Assembly (NCBI GenBank): GCA_965204925.1
Contig: OZ242021.1
Span: 558,001-622,000 of the forward strand
Length of the DNA stretch: 64,000 nucleotides
Origin: G963663315 sp965204925
Lineage (GTDB): Bacteria > Pseudomonadota > Gammaproteobacteria > Arenicellales > Poriferihabitantaceae
Direction: 5' to 3'
Below are positions 53,051 through 62,811 of this stretch, piece after piece. Within the stretch, counting starts at the first letter, position 1. Every line of letters starts with the position of its first letter. The translations under genes were made by a program, and so were the position numbers. The notes under the pieces were generated by a model. The model was given only the letters and a program-made list of their open reading frames with translations. It ran no database searches and was not told the DNA's origin.

Positions 53051-53420
53051 GGCTTCAAGTGTATCCCGGACCGGTCCACCTGCGCAATCGGCTGTCTTTA
53101 TGTATCAGCCTTCGTCTGACGGCCCGGCTTCTTCACTCCCGCGAAGAGGGACAGACCCCGTGCCTGTCCGCAGACTGACAAAAGTCGCATACGCGATAAA
53201 ACGCCGGCGGGCGCCTGTGACCCGCCCCTGCGCTGTTGCCCATCAAAAAACACGCATGGAGTATCTCCGCACAAACGCAACAACCGAACCCGCACAGTCG
53301 CTCAGGTTACCAACCGGCGCGCTCACTTGTTTGTGGACCTGTACACTGGCAGAATTGTCATGCGACAAACGCTGGCCGGCTTCGGCAGTTGCTCGTCAAT
53401 CTCACTACAGCAGACGAAGA
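53051..53420. other. 370-bp divergent intergenic region
   Basis: Lies between the divergently transcribed ankyrin-ATPase and LOG genes and should carry both promoters. A plus-strand frame is open through it into the LOG gene, but the encoded residues have no recognisable homology and the ATG at 53421 begins the conserved protein. A short inverted repeat TTGTC-ATGC-GACAA is at 53355-53368. Confidence 0.5.
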
Positions 53421-53978
53421 ATGAAAAGAATATGCGTATATTGCGGCTCCAGGACCGGTAACCGGCCGCAATACCGCGCTGCGGCGAAATCTCTGGCCAG
53501 AGCCATGACCGAGCGTAATATCGGTCTCGTTTACGGTGGCGGCAATATCGGCCTGATGGGACAGATAGCTGACTCGGTAATGGAAAACAACGGCGAAGCC
53601 ATCGGAGTCATTCCGGACTCGCTGTTCAGTGAAGAGGTGGCCCACAGCGGCCTGACAGAATTGATCATGATGGCCGACATGCACCAGAGAAAAGCAAAAA
53701 TGGCTGATCTGGCGGACGGGTTCATTGCCCTGCCGGGCGGATTCGGAACCCTGGAAGAGTTTTTCGAGGCAGTCACCTGGTCCCAGTTGAAGCTTCACAG
53801 TACATCGAAACCGGTCGGACTTTTGAATGTGGGCGGATACTACGACCCACTGCACGCCTTCATCGGCCACGCGGTCAGTCAGGGTTTCATCAAGCCCTGC
53901 CATCAGGCCCTTTACCGCATACATGCCGATGCGGATACCCTGCTTGACCTGATGGCAGAGTCGATTCGACTACCCTGA
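53421..53978 (+). CDS. LOG-family nucleoside 5'-monophosphate phosphoribohydrolase
   Basis: 185 residues of the TIGR00730/LOG family. The catalytic signature PGGFGTLEE is at 105-113 with the preceding MHQRKAKM Arg, and the phosphate-binding VYGGGNIGLMG is at 38-48. Family members release the base from N6-modified AMP or from AMP/CMP-type nucleotides. The open frame extends to 52998 but the start is ATG 53421 (MKRICVYCGSRTG). It converges on the dimethylglycine dehydrogenase-like gene. Confidence 0.93.
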   Translation: MKRICVYCGSRTGNRPQYRAAAKSLARAMTERNIGLVYGGGNIGLMGQIADSVMENNGEAIGVIPDSLFSEEVAHSGLTELIMMADMHQRKAKMADLADGFIALPGGFGTLEEFFEAVTWSQLKLHSTSKPVGLLNVGGYYDPLHAFIGHAVSQGFIKPCHQALYRIHADADTLLDLMAESIRLP

Positions 53979-54015
53979 CCATCCCGGTAACGCAGTTTCC
54001 CGTGCCGCCCCCATC

Positions 54016-54036
54016 ACTCCCCCCTTGAGGGGGAGT
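54016..54036. terminator. Convergent hairpin repeat
   Basis: ACTCCCCC (54016-54023), loop CTTGA, GGGGGAGT (54029-54036): a perfect 8-bp stem. Flanking CGCCCCCAT and GTGGGGGGCG can extend pairing outward. It sits between two convergent genes; elements of this CTCCCCCTTGAGGGGGAG kind are widespread dispersed intergenic repeats in Pseudomonadota. Bidirectional terminator or repeat. Confidence 0.6.
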
Positions 54037-54083
54037 CGAAGAAGCCGAGCCGAAGGCGAAGGCTGATTCGGTGGGGGGCGCCG

Positions 54084-56516
54084 TCACGCGCGGAGTTTCT
54101 CGCTGCGGGGGTCGAACAACGGTTCGGCAAGCAATTCGGCTTTATGCGGGACGCCCAGTATGGCAACCTCGAATTTCTCGCCGGGTATGGCGCAGGCGGC
54201 GTTGACATAACCGAGCGCCACCGAGGTATTGAAGGTAAAACTGTACGACCCCGAGGTGATGCGCCCCACATATTTGCCGGACTGGAAAATAGCCTCGCCG
54301 CCCCAAGGGTCGGCGCCCTCGCGGCCGGGTTCCGATTCAATGGTAAAACAGCACAGCTTCTGTTTCGGCGGCAGACCCTTGATCTTAAGATAAGCGTCCC
54401 TGCCCACAAATTCGGGTTTATCCGTTTTCACGAGGGGCGCCAGCCCGGATTCCAGCACAGACCACTCGGGAGAGTATTCGCGCCCCCAACTGCCGTACCC
54501 TTTCTCGATTCTCATAGAACCCAGAGCGCGCGAGCCAACCGGCCGGATCGCATACTTCTTCCCCTTGTCGAGAATGGACCGGTAAAGCCGCATCTGATTT
54601 TCCTCGTTGACATAAATCTCGAAGCCCAAGTCTCCCGTAAAGGAAAGCCGCAATACGATCGCCTGATAACCGTCGATTTCGATGACCCGATTACGCATGA
54701 AACCCGGAGCGTCATCGGGGAAAGCGCTGCCCGTAATCTCCCCGAACAGTTTTCCGGCATTGGGTCCGGCAATGTTGAATCCGGCCATAGCATCGCTAAC
54801 ACACTCGAAACGGACGCCGGCGGCCGGCAGAAAGCGCTCGAAAATCCGCAAGTGGTAATCCTCGGCAATGCCCGACCCGATCATCAACAAGGACTCGTCG
54901 GACAAACGCGCAACGGTGAAATCCCCGTCCAACCCTGCCCTCCGACTCAGCAGGGGAGTCAGACAGACGCGTCCGTTTTGTCGGGGGACATGGTTTGCCA
55001 CAATGCGGTCAAGCCAGCCGACAGCGTTTTTCCCGGTGATGCAATACTTGGCGAAATTCGAGGTATCGACCACCCCGACGGATTCTCTCAGGGCGCGAAC
55101 CTCCTGTCCCATGATTTCGAACCAGCGCGGCCGCTCGAAACTGAACTCGTCCTGCTGGGGCACGCCGCCGGTCGCATACCACTGGGCATGCTCCCAGCCA
55201 TAAGAGAGACCGAACACGGCGCCCATGGACTGTTGCAGGTCATATACGGGGCGTTTTTTAAGCGGACGGCCGGCCTCACGCTCCTCGTTCGGGAAATGGA
55301 TGCGGAAACGCGAACTGTACGTATCAAGCGCCCGCGCCCGGGTATAGGATTTGGTCACCCACTTGCCAAAACGGGTGACATCCCAGGCAAACATGTCCAA
55401 CTCCGGTTCGCCCTCGACAATCCACTCGGCCAGGGTTTTACCCAGCCCCGCGCTCTGGCTGAAGCCCGGAATAATGCCGTTACAGACATAGTAGTTTTCA
55501 AGTCCCCGAACCGGGCCGAGCAACGCGGAAGAATCCGGAGACCAGATCATCGGTCCGTTAATCATTCTTTTTATGCCGGCTTCGGACAGCGCGGAGACGC
55601 GCTCACAGGCGCGCATCACATTCTCGCTGATACGCTCCAGGTCCTCCTGCAAAAGATCATGTCCAAAATCGGCGGGCGTAGCGTCTTCTGCCCAGAATCG
55701 CCCGTCCTTCTCATAAGCCCCGACCAGCAGACCCTTGCCTTCCTGGCGCATATAGTATTCATTATCGCGGTCAGCCACCGCCGGCAGCTCCCTGCCCAGG
55801 CTGGAGATTTCAGGAATATCTTCGGTTACGAAGTACTGATGCTCCATCGGTATCAACGGCAGCTTGATTCCGGCCAACCCGGCCACCTCCCGTCCCCACA
55901 GGCCTGCGGCATTGACCACGGCATCGGCGCGAACAGTACCCCCGGATGTGACCACTTGCCAGCTTCCATCCCCTTGCGGTCTGGTTTCGATAACCGGAGT
56001 GAAACGGTGGATTACGGCGCCATTTTTGCGCGCGCCCTGTGCATAGGCATGGGTCACCCCGGAAGGATCGACATGGCCGCCAAGGGGTTCGTACATGGCG
56101 CACAGCACATCGTCCGTATTCAGCAACGGGTTCAGGTCAAGGACTTCCTGCGGCGATATTTCGTAAAATTCCGCGCCGAAAGCGCTTGCCCTGGATGCCT
56201 GGATACGCAGCTGATGCACCCGTTCCCGAGTACAGGCCAGATAAATCGAACCGGTTTGATGAATGCCGCAGGATTGTCCGGTCTCTTTTTCAAGCTGCCG
56301 GTACAGATCCATCGTGTAGTACTGCATTCTCGACACGTTGTCATTGTCGTGCAAACCGTGTGTTCCGGCTGCGGCGTGCCATGTGGAGCCGGAGGTCAAT
56401 TCATCGCGTTCGAGCAGTACCACATCGCGGCAGCCCAGTCTGGTCAGATGATAAAGGACACTGCAACCCACCAGACCGCCGCCAATCACGACTACCTGTG
56501 CATGAGACTTGATCAT
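54084..56516 (-). CDS. Dimethylglycine/sarcosine dehydrogenase-like flavoprotein with GcvT domain
   Basis: 810-residue two-domain enzyme. The N-terminal DAO-type FAD domain starts VVVIGGGLVGCSVLYHL with ELTSGSTWHAAAG, where the His in TWHAAG is the usual covalent-flavin site of DMGDH/SARDH. The C-terminal half is a GcvT/aminomethyltransferase-like folate domain (GVVDTSNFAKYCITGK; LSFTGDLGFEIYVNEENQ; IEKGYGSWGREYSPE; SGSYSFTFNTSVALGYV). Oxidative N-demethylation of dimethylglycine, sarcosine or a similar N-methyl compound, with transfer of the C1 unit to tetrahydrofolate, is expected. Substrate not assigned. An aminotransferase is encoded upstream. Confidence 0.9.
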   Translation of the reverse strand: MIKSHAQVVVIGGGLVGCSVLYHLTRLGCRDVVLLERDELTSGSTWHAAAGTHGLHDNDNVSRMQYYTMDLYRQLEKETGQSCGIHQTGSIYLACTRERVHQLRIQASRASAFGAEFYEISPQEVLDLNPLLNTDDVLCAMYEPLGGHVDPSGVTHAYAQGARKNGAVIHRFTPVIETRPQGDGSWQVVTSGGTVRADAVVNAAGLWGREVAGLAGIKLPLIPMEHQYFVTEDIPEISSLGRELPAVADRDNEYYMRQEGKGLLVGAYEKDGRFWAEDATPADFGHDLLQEDLERISENVMRACERVSALSEAGIKRMINGPMIWSPDSSALLGPVRGLENYYVCNGIIPGFSQSAGLGKTLAEWIVEGEPELDMFAWDVTRFGKWVTKSYTRARALDTYSSRFRIHFPNEEREAGRPLKKRPVYDLQQSMGAVFGLSYGWEHAQWYATGGVPQQDEFSFERPRWFEIMGQEVRALRESVGVVDTSNFAKYCITGKNAVGWLDRIVANHVPRQNGRVCLTPLLSRRAGLDGDFTVARLSDESLLMIGSGIAEDYHLRIFERFLPAAGVRFECVSDAMAGFNIAGPNAGKLFGEITGSAFPDDAPGFMRNRVIEIDGYQAIVLRLSFTGDLGFEIYVNEENQMRLYRSILDKGKKYAIRPVGSRALGSMRIEKGYGSWGREYSPEWSVLESGLAPLVKTDKPEFVGRDAYLKIKGLPPKQKLCCFTIESEPGREGADPWGGEAIFQSGKYVGRITSGSYSFTFNTSVALGYVNAACAIPGEKFEVAILGVPHKAELLAEPLFDPRSEKLRA

Positions 56517-56570
56517 TTATTTGGCTCTCATCAACATCATAAAAGGTTGGGAGGACCGGGCGCGCCCGGA

Positions 56571-57761
56571 TTATACGGGCGCCAGCCCGGAAACATAGGT
56601 AACGATACGCCCGCAGGCGATCGCAAGGCACTCTTCCGGGACGCATAAACTGACCCGAATCAGCCCCTTGCCGACAGCGCCGAATCCATCGCAGGGCAAT
56701 ACCGCGACATTATACCGATCCAGCATGTCCCTCGCGAATTGCCGCCCGGAAACGGGCAAGCGGGTAATATCAAGCGCTACATACATGCTGCCGGGGGCAC
56801 TGTAAAGTGACAGGGATTGCATGTTTTCGAGGGATTTCAGTTTCTGATAAACGATCTTGCGGCGGGCATCCATATTCTGCCGAACGCGGTTCGCCGTACC
56901 AGCGTCGAATTGCAGGGCAGTCACCGCGGCATCCAGAATGAATCCCGGCAAACCATAGGCCATACATAGCGAAAGATTGTACAAATGGCTCATCAGCGCA
57001 AGCGGGGCGACCACCCAGCCCAGACGCCAGCCAGTCATGCGGTGCGACTTGGACAGGCTGGAAACGGTGATACAAATCGGGTCGGCGCCGACAAGACTGG
57101 CAGGGCTTGCCCGCTCTTGCGGCAGCAACAGTTCCTGGTATACATCATCATTGATCAACCAGATACCCCGTTCCCGGCAAACCTCCACCAGAGGTTCGAA
57201 TTGCTCCATGGTATAGGCTGCCCCGACCGGATTATTCGGGGAATTCAGCACAATCGCCCGGGTCTTTTCCGTGATCGCGGCAATCACGTCGTGCGGATTC
57301 AGACCGAAATTGTTTTCCCTTCTGGCCTGGATGCTGACCGCTGCGGCGCCCGAGGCGGTGAATGTGGCCGGGTAGGTGGTATAGTGCGGCTCGATCAAAA
57401 TGACCTCGTCGCCGTGTTCGAGCAGACACTGGGCAACGGCAAACAGGGCATTCTGCGCGCCGGAGAATACCGCGCAATTACGCTCATCGACCGCTTGCCC
57501 GGTGAGTTCATGGTGGCGCTTCGCGATCGCCTTTCGTAACTCCAGCGTACCCTCAATCGGGGTGTAATGGTGGCGGCCATTCCTCAGGCTCGTCACCGCC
57601 GATTCGACGATCACAGGCGCAGTCACTTCATCAATCTCCTGACCGATGCTCAACACGATAACATCCTCTCCGGCCTCGCTGCGCGCCACACCCTCATAAT
57701 GCACCTCCCAGGCATCGACGCTTTCCCCCGAGATGCGTTCGGTCAGGCTGGAAAATTTCAT
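56571..57761 (-). CDS. PLP-dependent class I/II aminotransferase
   Basis: About 396 residues, AAT-fold type I. PLP Lys in VSSLSKSHRMTGWRLGW, the NSPNNPVGA segment with the Asn/Pro of the cofactor pocket, the WLINDDVYQEL Asp-x-x-Tyr, and a C-terminal LIRVSLC with the carboxylate-binding Arg. ATG 57761 (MKFSSLTERISG) is preferred to 57782. Amino-group donor and acceptor are not predictable. It lies 54 bp upstream of the dimethylglycine dehydrogenase-like gene on the same strand. Confidence 0.9.
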   Translation of the reverse strand: MKFSSLTERISGESVDAWEVHYEGVARSEAGEDVIVLSIGQEIDEVTAPVIVESAVTSLRNGRHHYTPIEGTLELRKAIAKRHHELTGQAVDERNCAVFSGAQNALFAVAQCLLEHGDEVILIEPHYTTYPATFTASGAAAVSIQARRENNFGLNPHDVIAAITEKTRAIVLNSPNNPVGAAYTMEQFEPLVEVCRERGIWLINDDVYQELLLPQERASPASLVGADPICITVSSLSKSHRMTGWRLGWVVAPLALMSHLYNLSLCMAYGLPGFILDAAVTALQFDAGTANRVRQNMDARRKIVYQKLKSLENMQSLSLYSAPGSMYVALDITRLPVSGRQFARDMLDRYNVAVLPCDGFGAVGKGLIRVSLCVPEECLAIACGRIVTYVSGLAPV

Positions 57762-57950
57762 GGCCGCTCGATCACCCGGCAAAAAGCGCCAACCGCGAAC
57801 AACTTTTACATGTTATACGAGTCATGTCCTGATTTTACCAGCAACCGCCATCAAAAGATGTGTTTTCACACAGTCCGCGACGATATTCGCTCCTGACACA
57901 ATCGGGAAATACTCTATACCCAAAAGACAATCCCGTGATAGAATGCCAGC

Positions 57951-58175
57951 GTGACCGATCCGACAATCTCTCAATTGGCGCGAAAACTGGCGGTTCTGGA
58001 GGAACGTATGAACACGAGAAAGGCAGAGAGCGAATCCGCGATTGACCGCTTGCGAGCAGACATGGCCAACTGGAAAACAGACATGGCAAAGCGGGAGAAC
58101 CGGCTGATGCTTGCCGTATTCGGCGCTTTTGGCCTGGCCACTACGATTCTGGGAGTACTCATCTCAATGGACTGA
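57951..58175 (+). CDS. Small coiled-coil protein with C-terminal membrane helix
   Basis: 74 residues from a GTG start. Residues 5-50 form a charged heptad-like helix (LARKLAVLEERMNTRK; DRLRADMANWKTDMAKREN) followed by one hydrophobic helix (LMLAVFGAFGLATTILGVLI). The layout resembles XhlA-like/holin-associated small proteins. It lies 42 bp before tctA. Function not known; no phage genes are near. Confidence 0.55.
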   Translation: MTDPTISQLARKLAVLEERMNTRKAESESAIDRLRADMANWKTDMAKRENRLMLAVFGAFGLATTILGVLISMD

Positions 58176-58217
58176 ATCAATGACAATCAGGCCCGCGCGG
58201 GAAATACCGTAACCACG

Positions 58218-59708
58218 ATGGAATTCCTGCTTCACTTCGACAAGGTCTTTACTCTCTATCATATCGCGTTGCTGGTCGGGGGGACATTGGCGGGGCTGAT
58301 ACTGGGCGCATTGCCGGGTCTGAGCCCGACCATGGCGGTGGCGCTGATGATTCCGTTCACTTTCCACATGCAGCCGGCCGCCGGACTGATCCTGCTGGGC
58401 GCGATGTACACCGCCACCGTCGCCGGCGGCGCAATCAGCGCCATACTGGTCAATGTGCCCGGCGCCCCGGCAAATATCGCAACGGCGCTGGACGGGCATC
58501 AACTGGCAAAGAGCGGAAGGGCGGCAGAGGCATTACACTATTGCTTCACCAGTTCGTTCATAGGAGGCGTGGCCGGAATCCTCGTCCTGGTATTCTTTAC
58601 CCCTCCACTTGCCCGGCTGGCCCTGAAATTCGGACCGACAGAATTGTTCTGGATCGCGATTCTCGGAGTGACCATTATCGGCACGATAGGCAGTTCCTCC
58701 GCAGTCAAGGGACTGCTGGCGGGGTTATTCGGGTTATCACTGTCCACCATTGGCGACAATCCCATGCTTGGAGAGGAACGCTTCGTGGTTTCCGAACACC
58801 TTGAAAGCGGCGTGCATATCGTCGCGGCGCTGATCGGGCTGTTTGCCATTCCCCAGGTTTTCACTCTGATGGAACAGAAGACGGCAGGCAAGGCATCCAC
58901 GATCGATGCGCTCGGCAGTTCACGTCTGCTACGCTCGCTTGCCTGGAATTTGCGTCGTATCCGGGCCTTGAGCATCGGCTCGGCAATCGGAACGGTGGTC
59001 GGCATTATCCCCGGCGCCGGCGGCCAGATTGCCGGGCTGGTCGCTTACGACCAGGTAAAAAAGACAAGCAAGAACCCCGCCGCTTACGGCAAGGGCGAGC
59101 CGGACGGAATTGTTGCGGCGGAATCGGCAAATAATGCCATGGTCGGCCCTTCCCTGGTACCGCTGTTGACCCTGAGTATACCCGGCAGTCCGACTGCCGC
59201 CGTCCTTTTGGGCGGCCTGTTGATCCACGGGTTGTTCCCGGGGCCGGATCTGTTCACGATCCATGCGGAAGTAACCTGGACATTCATCAACTCGTTGCTG
59301 GTGGCGCAGGTACTGATGCTCGTAATCGGCCTGTTCCTGAGCCAGCACAGCGGCTGGATCATGAATGTTCCCGGGCACTATATGGCGGCCGTCATCCTGA
59401 TTCTCTCGGTGTTTGGCACGTACAGCATCCAGTCCAGTTATTCCGATGTGTTGATCATGATATCGTTGGGAACGTTGATGTATTTTGCCGGTAAATTCGG
59501 CTTTGGAGCGGCGCCGCTCGTTCTCGGTATCATTCTCGGACCGATCGCCGAAGACAACTTCCTGCAAGGACGGTTGATCGGTGAAAGCGGCGATGGAGTG
59601 TTCCATTATTTCACCAGCGGCACAATCAATATCACGCTCATTTCGCTGTGTATCCTGTCTATTGTCTACAGCGTTTGGAGCGGGCGTCGCAACGCCGGCA
59701 ACGGTTAA
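58218..59708 (+). CDS. tctA: Tripartite tricarboxylate transporter, large membrane subunit TctA
   Basis: 496 residues with about twelve membrane helices. TctA landmarks: GTLAGLILGALPGLSPTMAVALMIPFTF, MYTATVAGGAISAILVNVPGAPANIATALDGHQLAKSGRA, GIIPGAGGQIAGLVAYDQVKKTSK, and PTAAVLLGGLLIHGLFPGP. Na+ or H+ driven uptake of carboxylates captured by TctC. The order is tctA-tctB-tctC here. Substrate suggested by the downstream sau genes. Confidence 0.95.
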   Translation: MEFLLHFDKVFTLYHIALLVGGTLAGLILGALPGLSPTMAVALMIPFTFHMQPAAGLILLGAMYTATVAGGAISAILVNVPGAPANIATALDGHQLAKSGRAAEALHYCFTSSFIGGVAGILVLVFFTPPLARLALKFGPTELFWIAILGVTIIGTIGSSSAVKGLLAGLFGLSLSTIGDNPMLGEERFVVSEHLESGVHIVAALIGLFAIPQVFTLMEQKTAGKASTIDALGSSRLLRSLAWNLRRIRALSIGSAIGTVVGIIPGAGGQIAGLVAYDQVKKTSKNPAAYGKGEPDGIVAAESANNAMVGPSLVPLLTLSIPGSPTAAVLLGGLLIHGLFPGPDLFTIHAEVTWTFINSLLVAQVLMLVIGLFLSQHSGWIMNVPGHYMAAVILILSVFGTYSIQSSYSDVLIMISLGTLMYFAGKFGFGAAPLVLGIILGPIAEDNFLQGRLIGESGDGVFHYFTSGTINITLISLCILSIVYSVWSGRRNAGNG

Positions 59709-59712
59709 CGTC

Positions 59713-60177
59713 ATGTTGCGTATCGACAGCAATGAAACAAAAGCGGCCCTGTTTTCCCTGACCGCCGCAGTCGTCTTTGCGATCGCCAGTTTTCGGGATA
59801 CGGACCCGGAGATCTATCTGTTCCCGAGGATACTGGCGGTCATCATGCTGACGCTTGCCCTGGCGCAGCTGATCAAGGCGGCAAGGGAACAGACGCCGAC
59901 AGCGCAAAAACCGGATGCCACAGCCATTGCCTGGCCGATCCTGCTTCCGGGACTTGCGATCACCATTGTTTTCGTTCTCTCGGTCGAGACGATCGGGTTT
60001 TACAGCGGGTCGTTTCTTGCCTTCCTGTGTATCGTTCTCGTTTACGGCAAACGCAAATGGACGGACGGCAAGGCCCTGCTGTACAAATCCCTGATTGGCG
60101 CACTGATCATGCTGACGCTGTACGGCCTGTTCTGGAAACTGTTATACGTGCGCACCCCGCAAGGCTGGTTGATCTGA
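59713..60177 (+). CDS. tctB: Tripartite tricarboxylate transporter, small membrane subunit TctB
   Basis: 154 residues with four predicted membrane helices (AALFSLTAAVVFAIASF; LFPRILAVIMLTLALAQLI; WPILLPGLAITIVFVLSV; GALIMLTLYGLFWKLLYV), including the DPEIYLFPRILA segment common in TctB proteins. The start is ATG 59713, 4 bp after the tctA stop; the longer open frame upstream lies inside tctA. Confidence 0.9.
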   Translation: MLRIDSNETKAALFSLTAAVVFAIASFRDTDPEIYLFPRILAVIMLTLALAQLIKAAREQTPTAQKPDATAIAWPILLPGLAITIVFVLSVETIGFYSGSFLAFLCIVLVYGKRKWTDGKALLYKSLIGALIMLTLYGLFWKLLYVRTPQGWLI

Positions 60178-60323
60178 TTGTCGGTGGCTGCATAGGTAAA
60201 ATTTACTGAAGCTGCAACAGTTTTTCGGGTATCATCGGCGGATTTTATGTATCGTAGCCGGACGTGAGGTATCGGCTTCACGGGGCGCTCTTTATTTCAC
60301 TGCCTTTTTCTTAAGGAGACAAC

Positions 60324-61343
60324 ATGCACAAGTATTCACAAAGACCCGCATTCAAATCCGCTGTCAAAGCCATTTCCACAGCTCTGTTGCTGGGCGCCGG
60401 AACAACCGCCCATGCCGACGGCCACCCGCAAGGCTATCCCGACCGGCCGATTGGCGTCATGGTTGCTTATAGCCCCGGCGGCGCCACCGACTTCCAGGCC
60501 CGCATTGCCACCCTGGCATCGGCAAAAGAGGATGCGGACGGTAATCCGCTGTCGATCGGTCAGCCGATGTATGTCACCAACAAACCGGGAGCGGGCGGAC
60601 GCAAGGGCTGGAACTGGTTTGCGGACAAAGCCCCGGCCGACGGTTATATGATGGCCGCTTACAATGTTCCGCATTTTATAGCCCAGTCCATCGTCTTTGA
60701 TACCAGATACAACGTCAATAATCTGGAACCGGTGGGCAACTGGGGAGCGGACCCGGCCGTACTGATCACCGGCAAGGACAGCCAGTTCGATACGGCCGAA
60801 CAACTGGTCGAATTTGCCAAAGCCAATCCCGGCAAGGTTACGGTCAGTGGCGCGGGTAAATATGTAGGTCACCATATCGCTCACCTGCAACTGGCCAGAG
60901 CGACCGGCGCCGAACTGAAATATGTGCCCGGCAAGGGCGGCGTCGACGCGCTGAAACTGGTCAAGGGCGGCCAGGTCATGGCTGGATTCAACAACCTTTC
61001 GGACTCCGCGCGGGCAGGCGGAGACATCAGGATCCTCGCGGTGGCAGACCTCGAACGTCACGAGTATCTGCCCGACGTGCCTACCTTCATGGAACTCGGA
61101 ATAGCGGTCGACAATTCCAGTGTCAACTTCCGGGGGCTGATGGTTCCGGGAGGCACCGATCAGGCGATTATCGACTTCCTCGCCGAGAAAGTGCCTGTGA
61201 TGTTCAGCGATCCGAAAACGCTGGGCAAGATGGCGCAAACCAATTCACCGGTGCGCATCATGAACCGTGACGAGGCGCTGGCAATGTGGCAGGAAAGGCA
61301 GGTGGCATTGACGGAATTGCTGGCCACCCTGAAGGAAGACTGA
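60324..61343 (+). CDS. tctC: Tripartite tricarboxylate transporter, solute-binding protein TctC
   Basis: 339-residue periplasmic receptor (Bug/TctC family). Sec signal peptide (AVKAISTALLLGAGTTAHA, cleavage about residue 29), then YPDRPIGVMVAYSPGGATDFQAR, the ligand-binding PGGATD loop, NKPGAGGRKGWNWF and PTFMELGI. Strong AAGGAG site before the ATG. The 146 bp gap after tctB probably contains an extra promoter, giving more binding protein than membrane subunit. Confidence 0.95.
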   Translation: MHKYSQRPAFKSAVKAISTALLLGAGTTAHADGHPQGYPDRPIGVMVAYSPGGATDFQARIATLASAKEDADGNPLSIGQPMYVTNKPGAGGRKGWNWFADKAPADGYMMAAYNVPHFIAQSIVFDTRYNVNNLEPVGNWGADPAVLITGKDSQFDTAEQLVEFAKANPGKVTVSGAGKYVGHHIAHLQLARATGAELKYVPGKGGVDALKLVKGGQVMAGFNNLSDSARAGGDIRILAVADLERHEYLPDVPTFMELGIAVDNSSVNFRGLMVPGGTDQAIIDFLAEKVPVMFSDPKTLGKMAQTNSPVRIMNRDEALAMWQERQVALTELLATLKED

Positions 61344-61401
61344 GCGCTGGCTGTGGCATGACAATTGATCGCGACCTGTGCCCCCTGCGGATTGCTACTG
61401 A

Positions 61402-62811
61402 ATGACGTTGACGATTGAACCGGTCCTGGCGCGCGCGCGCGCCGCGCAGGAGAAGTACAGCGCCTGCGATCAGCGCCGGGTTGATGAGACGGTTACGGCG
61501 CTGGGCTGGAGCATCGTCCACCCGGACAATAACCGGCTGCTCGCCGAAATGGCGGTGGCCGATACCGGGATGGGCAATGTCGAGGATAAAATTGTCAAGA
61601 ATCGCCGCAAGACGATTGGCCTGCTCAGGGATCTGCGGCACGCCAGAACGGTGGGGGTGGTCGCTGAATATCCGCACCGCGGAATCGTCGAAATCGCGAG
61701 ACCGGTGGGGGTGGTCGGGGCTATTGTACCGTCAACCAACCCCGCTGCCACCCCTGCCAACAAGGCCATCAATGCCATCAAGGGCAGAAATGCGATTATA
61801 CTGGCGCCCTCACCCAAAGGCGACCGCACCTGCGCCAAAGTGGTCGAATTGATGCAGGCCGAACTGCGGCGAGTCGGCGCGCCTCCCGACCTGGTACAGA
61901 AATTGCCGTCGCCGGTAAGCCGGGAAGCCACCCGGCAAATGATGTCATCAGTCGACCTGATCGTCGCTACGGGTTCACAGAACAACGTCCGCGCCGCCTA
62001 CTCCAGCGGCGCCCCGGCAATCGGGGTTGGCGCCGGCAATGTCGTGTCTATTATTGATGAAACCGCGGAAGTGAACGAAGCCGCCGGAAAAATTGTAACT
62101 TCAAAATCTTTCGATAACGCCACCAGCTGCTCGTCCGAGAGCAACCTGATCGTGGTGGATGCGGTTTATCAGTCGGCTCTGGCAGCGCTCAAACGCTGTG
62201 GCGCGACGCTGCTTGGCGCGCATGACCGGTCGACCCTGGAGGCGCTCATGTGGCGGGACGGCAGACTGAATCCGGACATCATCGCCCGTTCCGCCGGAGA
62301 AATCGCGGTCCTGTGCGGTCTCGGCGCAAGCGGAGCGAAACAGGCGCGAATCCTGCTGGTCGAGCAAACCGAATTTGGCGAAGGCGCCAGATTTTCCGGG
62401 GAAAAACTGTCCCCTGTGCTATCTCTTTACCGCGCGCGGGACTTCGATCATGCCTGCACCATCGCCGAAGGCATCCTCGACTATCAGGGCAAGGGGCATT
62501 CCGTTTCGATTCATACCACGACCCGCGACCGACCGCTAGCAATGGGCCTGAATCTGCCGGTATGCCGGGTCATCGTCAACCAGATACACTGTTATGCCAA
62601 CGGCGGCAGTTTCGACAACGGCCTGCCTTTTTCCCTGTCGATGGGCTGCGGAAGCTGGGGCGGGAACAGCATTTCCGACAACATGAACTACCGGCATTAT
62701 CTCAACACAACGCGTGTGGCCTACCGTATCAAGCCTTGCGAGCCATCCGAGCAGGAACTGTTTTCAGATTACTGGGATCGTTACCAATGCCGACCGGACT
62801 GCAGGGCCTGA
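61402..62811 (+). CDS. sauS: CoA-acylating aldehyde dehydrogenase, SauS-like (sulfoacetaldehyde dehydrogenase)
   Basis: 469 residues. It has the ALDH fold of the acylating class with catalytic Cys243 (KSFDNATSCSSESNLIV), the PVGVVGAIVPSTNP cofactor strand and GVGAGN loop. The sequence is of the type found in sulfoacetate degradation, where SauS converts sulfoacetyl-CoA to sulfoacetaldehyde. Followed, with a 25-bp overlap, by an acyl-CoA synthetase like SauT, which together make the pathway plausible. Similar enzymes act on other short aldehydes, so the sulfonate specificity is by context. Confidence 0.78.
   Translation: MTLTIEPVLARARAAQEKYSACDQRRVDETVTALGWSIVHPDNNRLLAEMAVADTGMGNVEDKIVKNRRKTIGLLRDLRHARTVGVVAEYPHRGIVEIARPVGVVGAIVPSTNPAATPANKAINAIKGRNAIILAPSPKGDRTCAKVVELMQAELRRVGAPPDLVQKLPSPVSREATRQMMSSVDLIVATGSQNNVRAAYSSGAPAIGVGAGNVVSIIDETAEVNEAAGKIVTSKSFDNATSCSSESNLIVVDAVYQSALAALKRCGATLLGAHDRSTLEALMWRDGRLNPDIIARSAGEIAVLCGLGASGAKQARILLVEQTEFGEGARFSGEKLSPVLSLYRARDFDHACTIAEGILDYQGKGHSVSIHTTTRDRPLAMGLNLPVCRVIVNQIHCYANGGSFDNGLPFSLSMGCGSWGGNSISDNMNYRHYLNTTRVAYRIKPCEPSEQELFSDYWDRYQCRPDCRA

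Noticed and set aside
54144..56648. 834-codon plus-strand frame opposite the dimethylglycine dehydrogenase-like gene
   Set aside because: It is the mirror of a well-conserved minus-strand gene; its own translation has no family resemblance.
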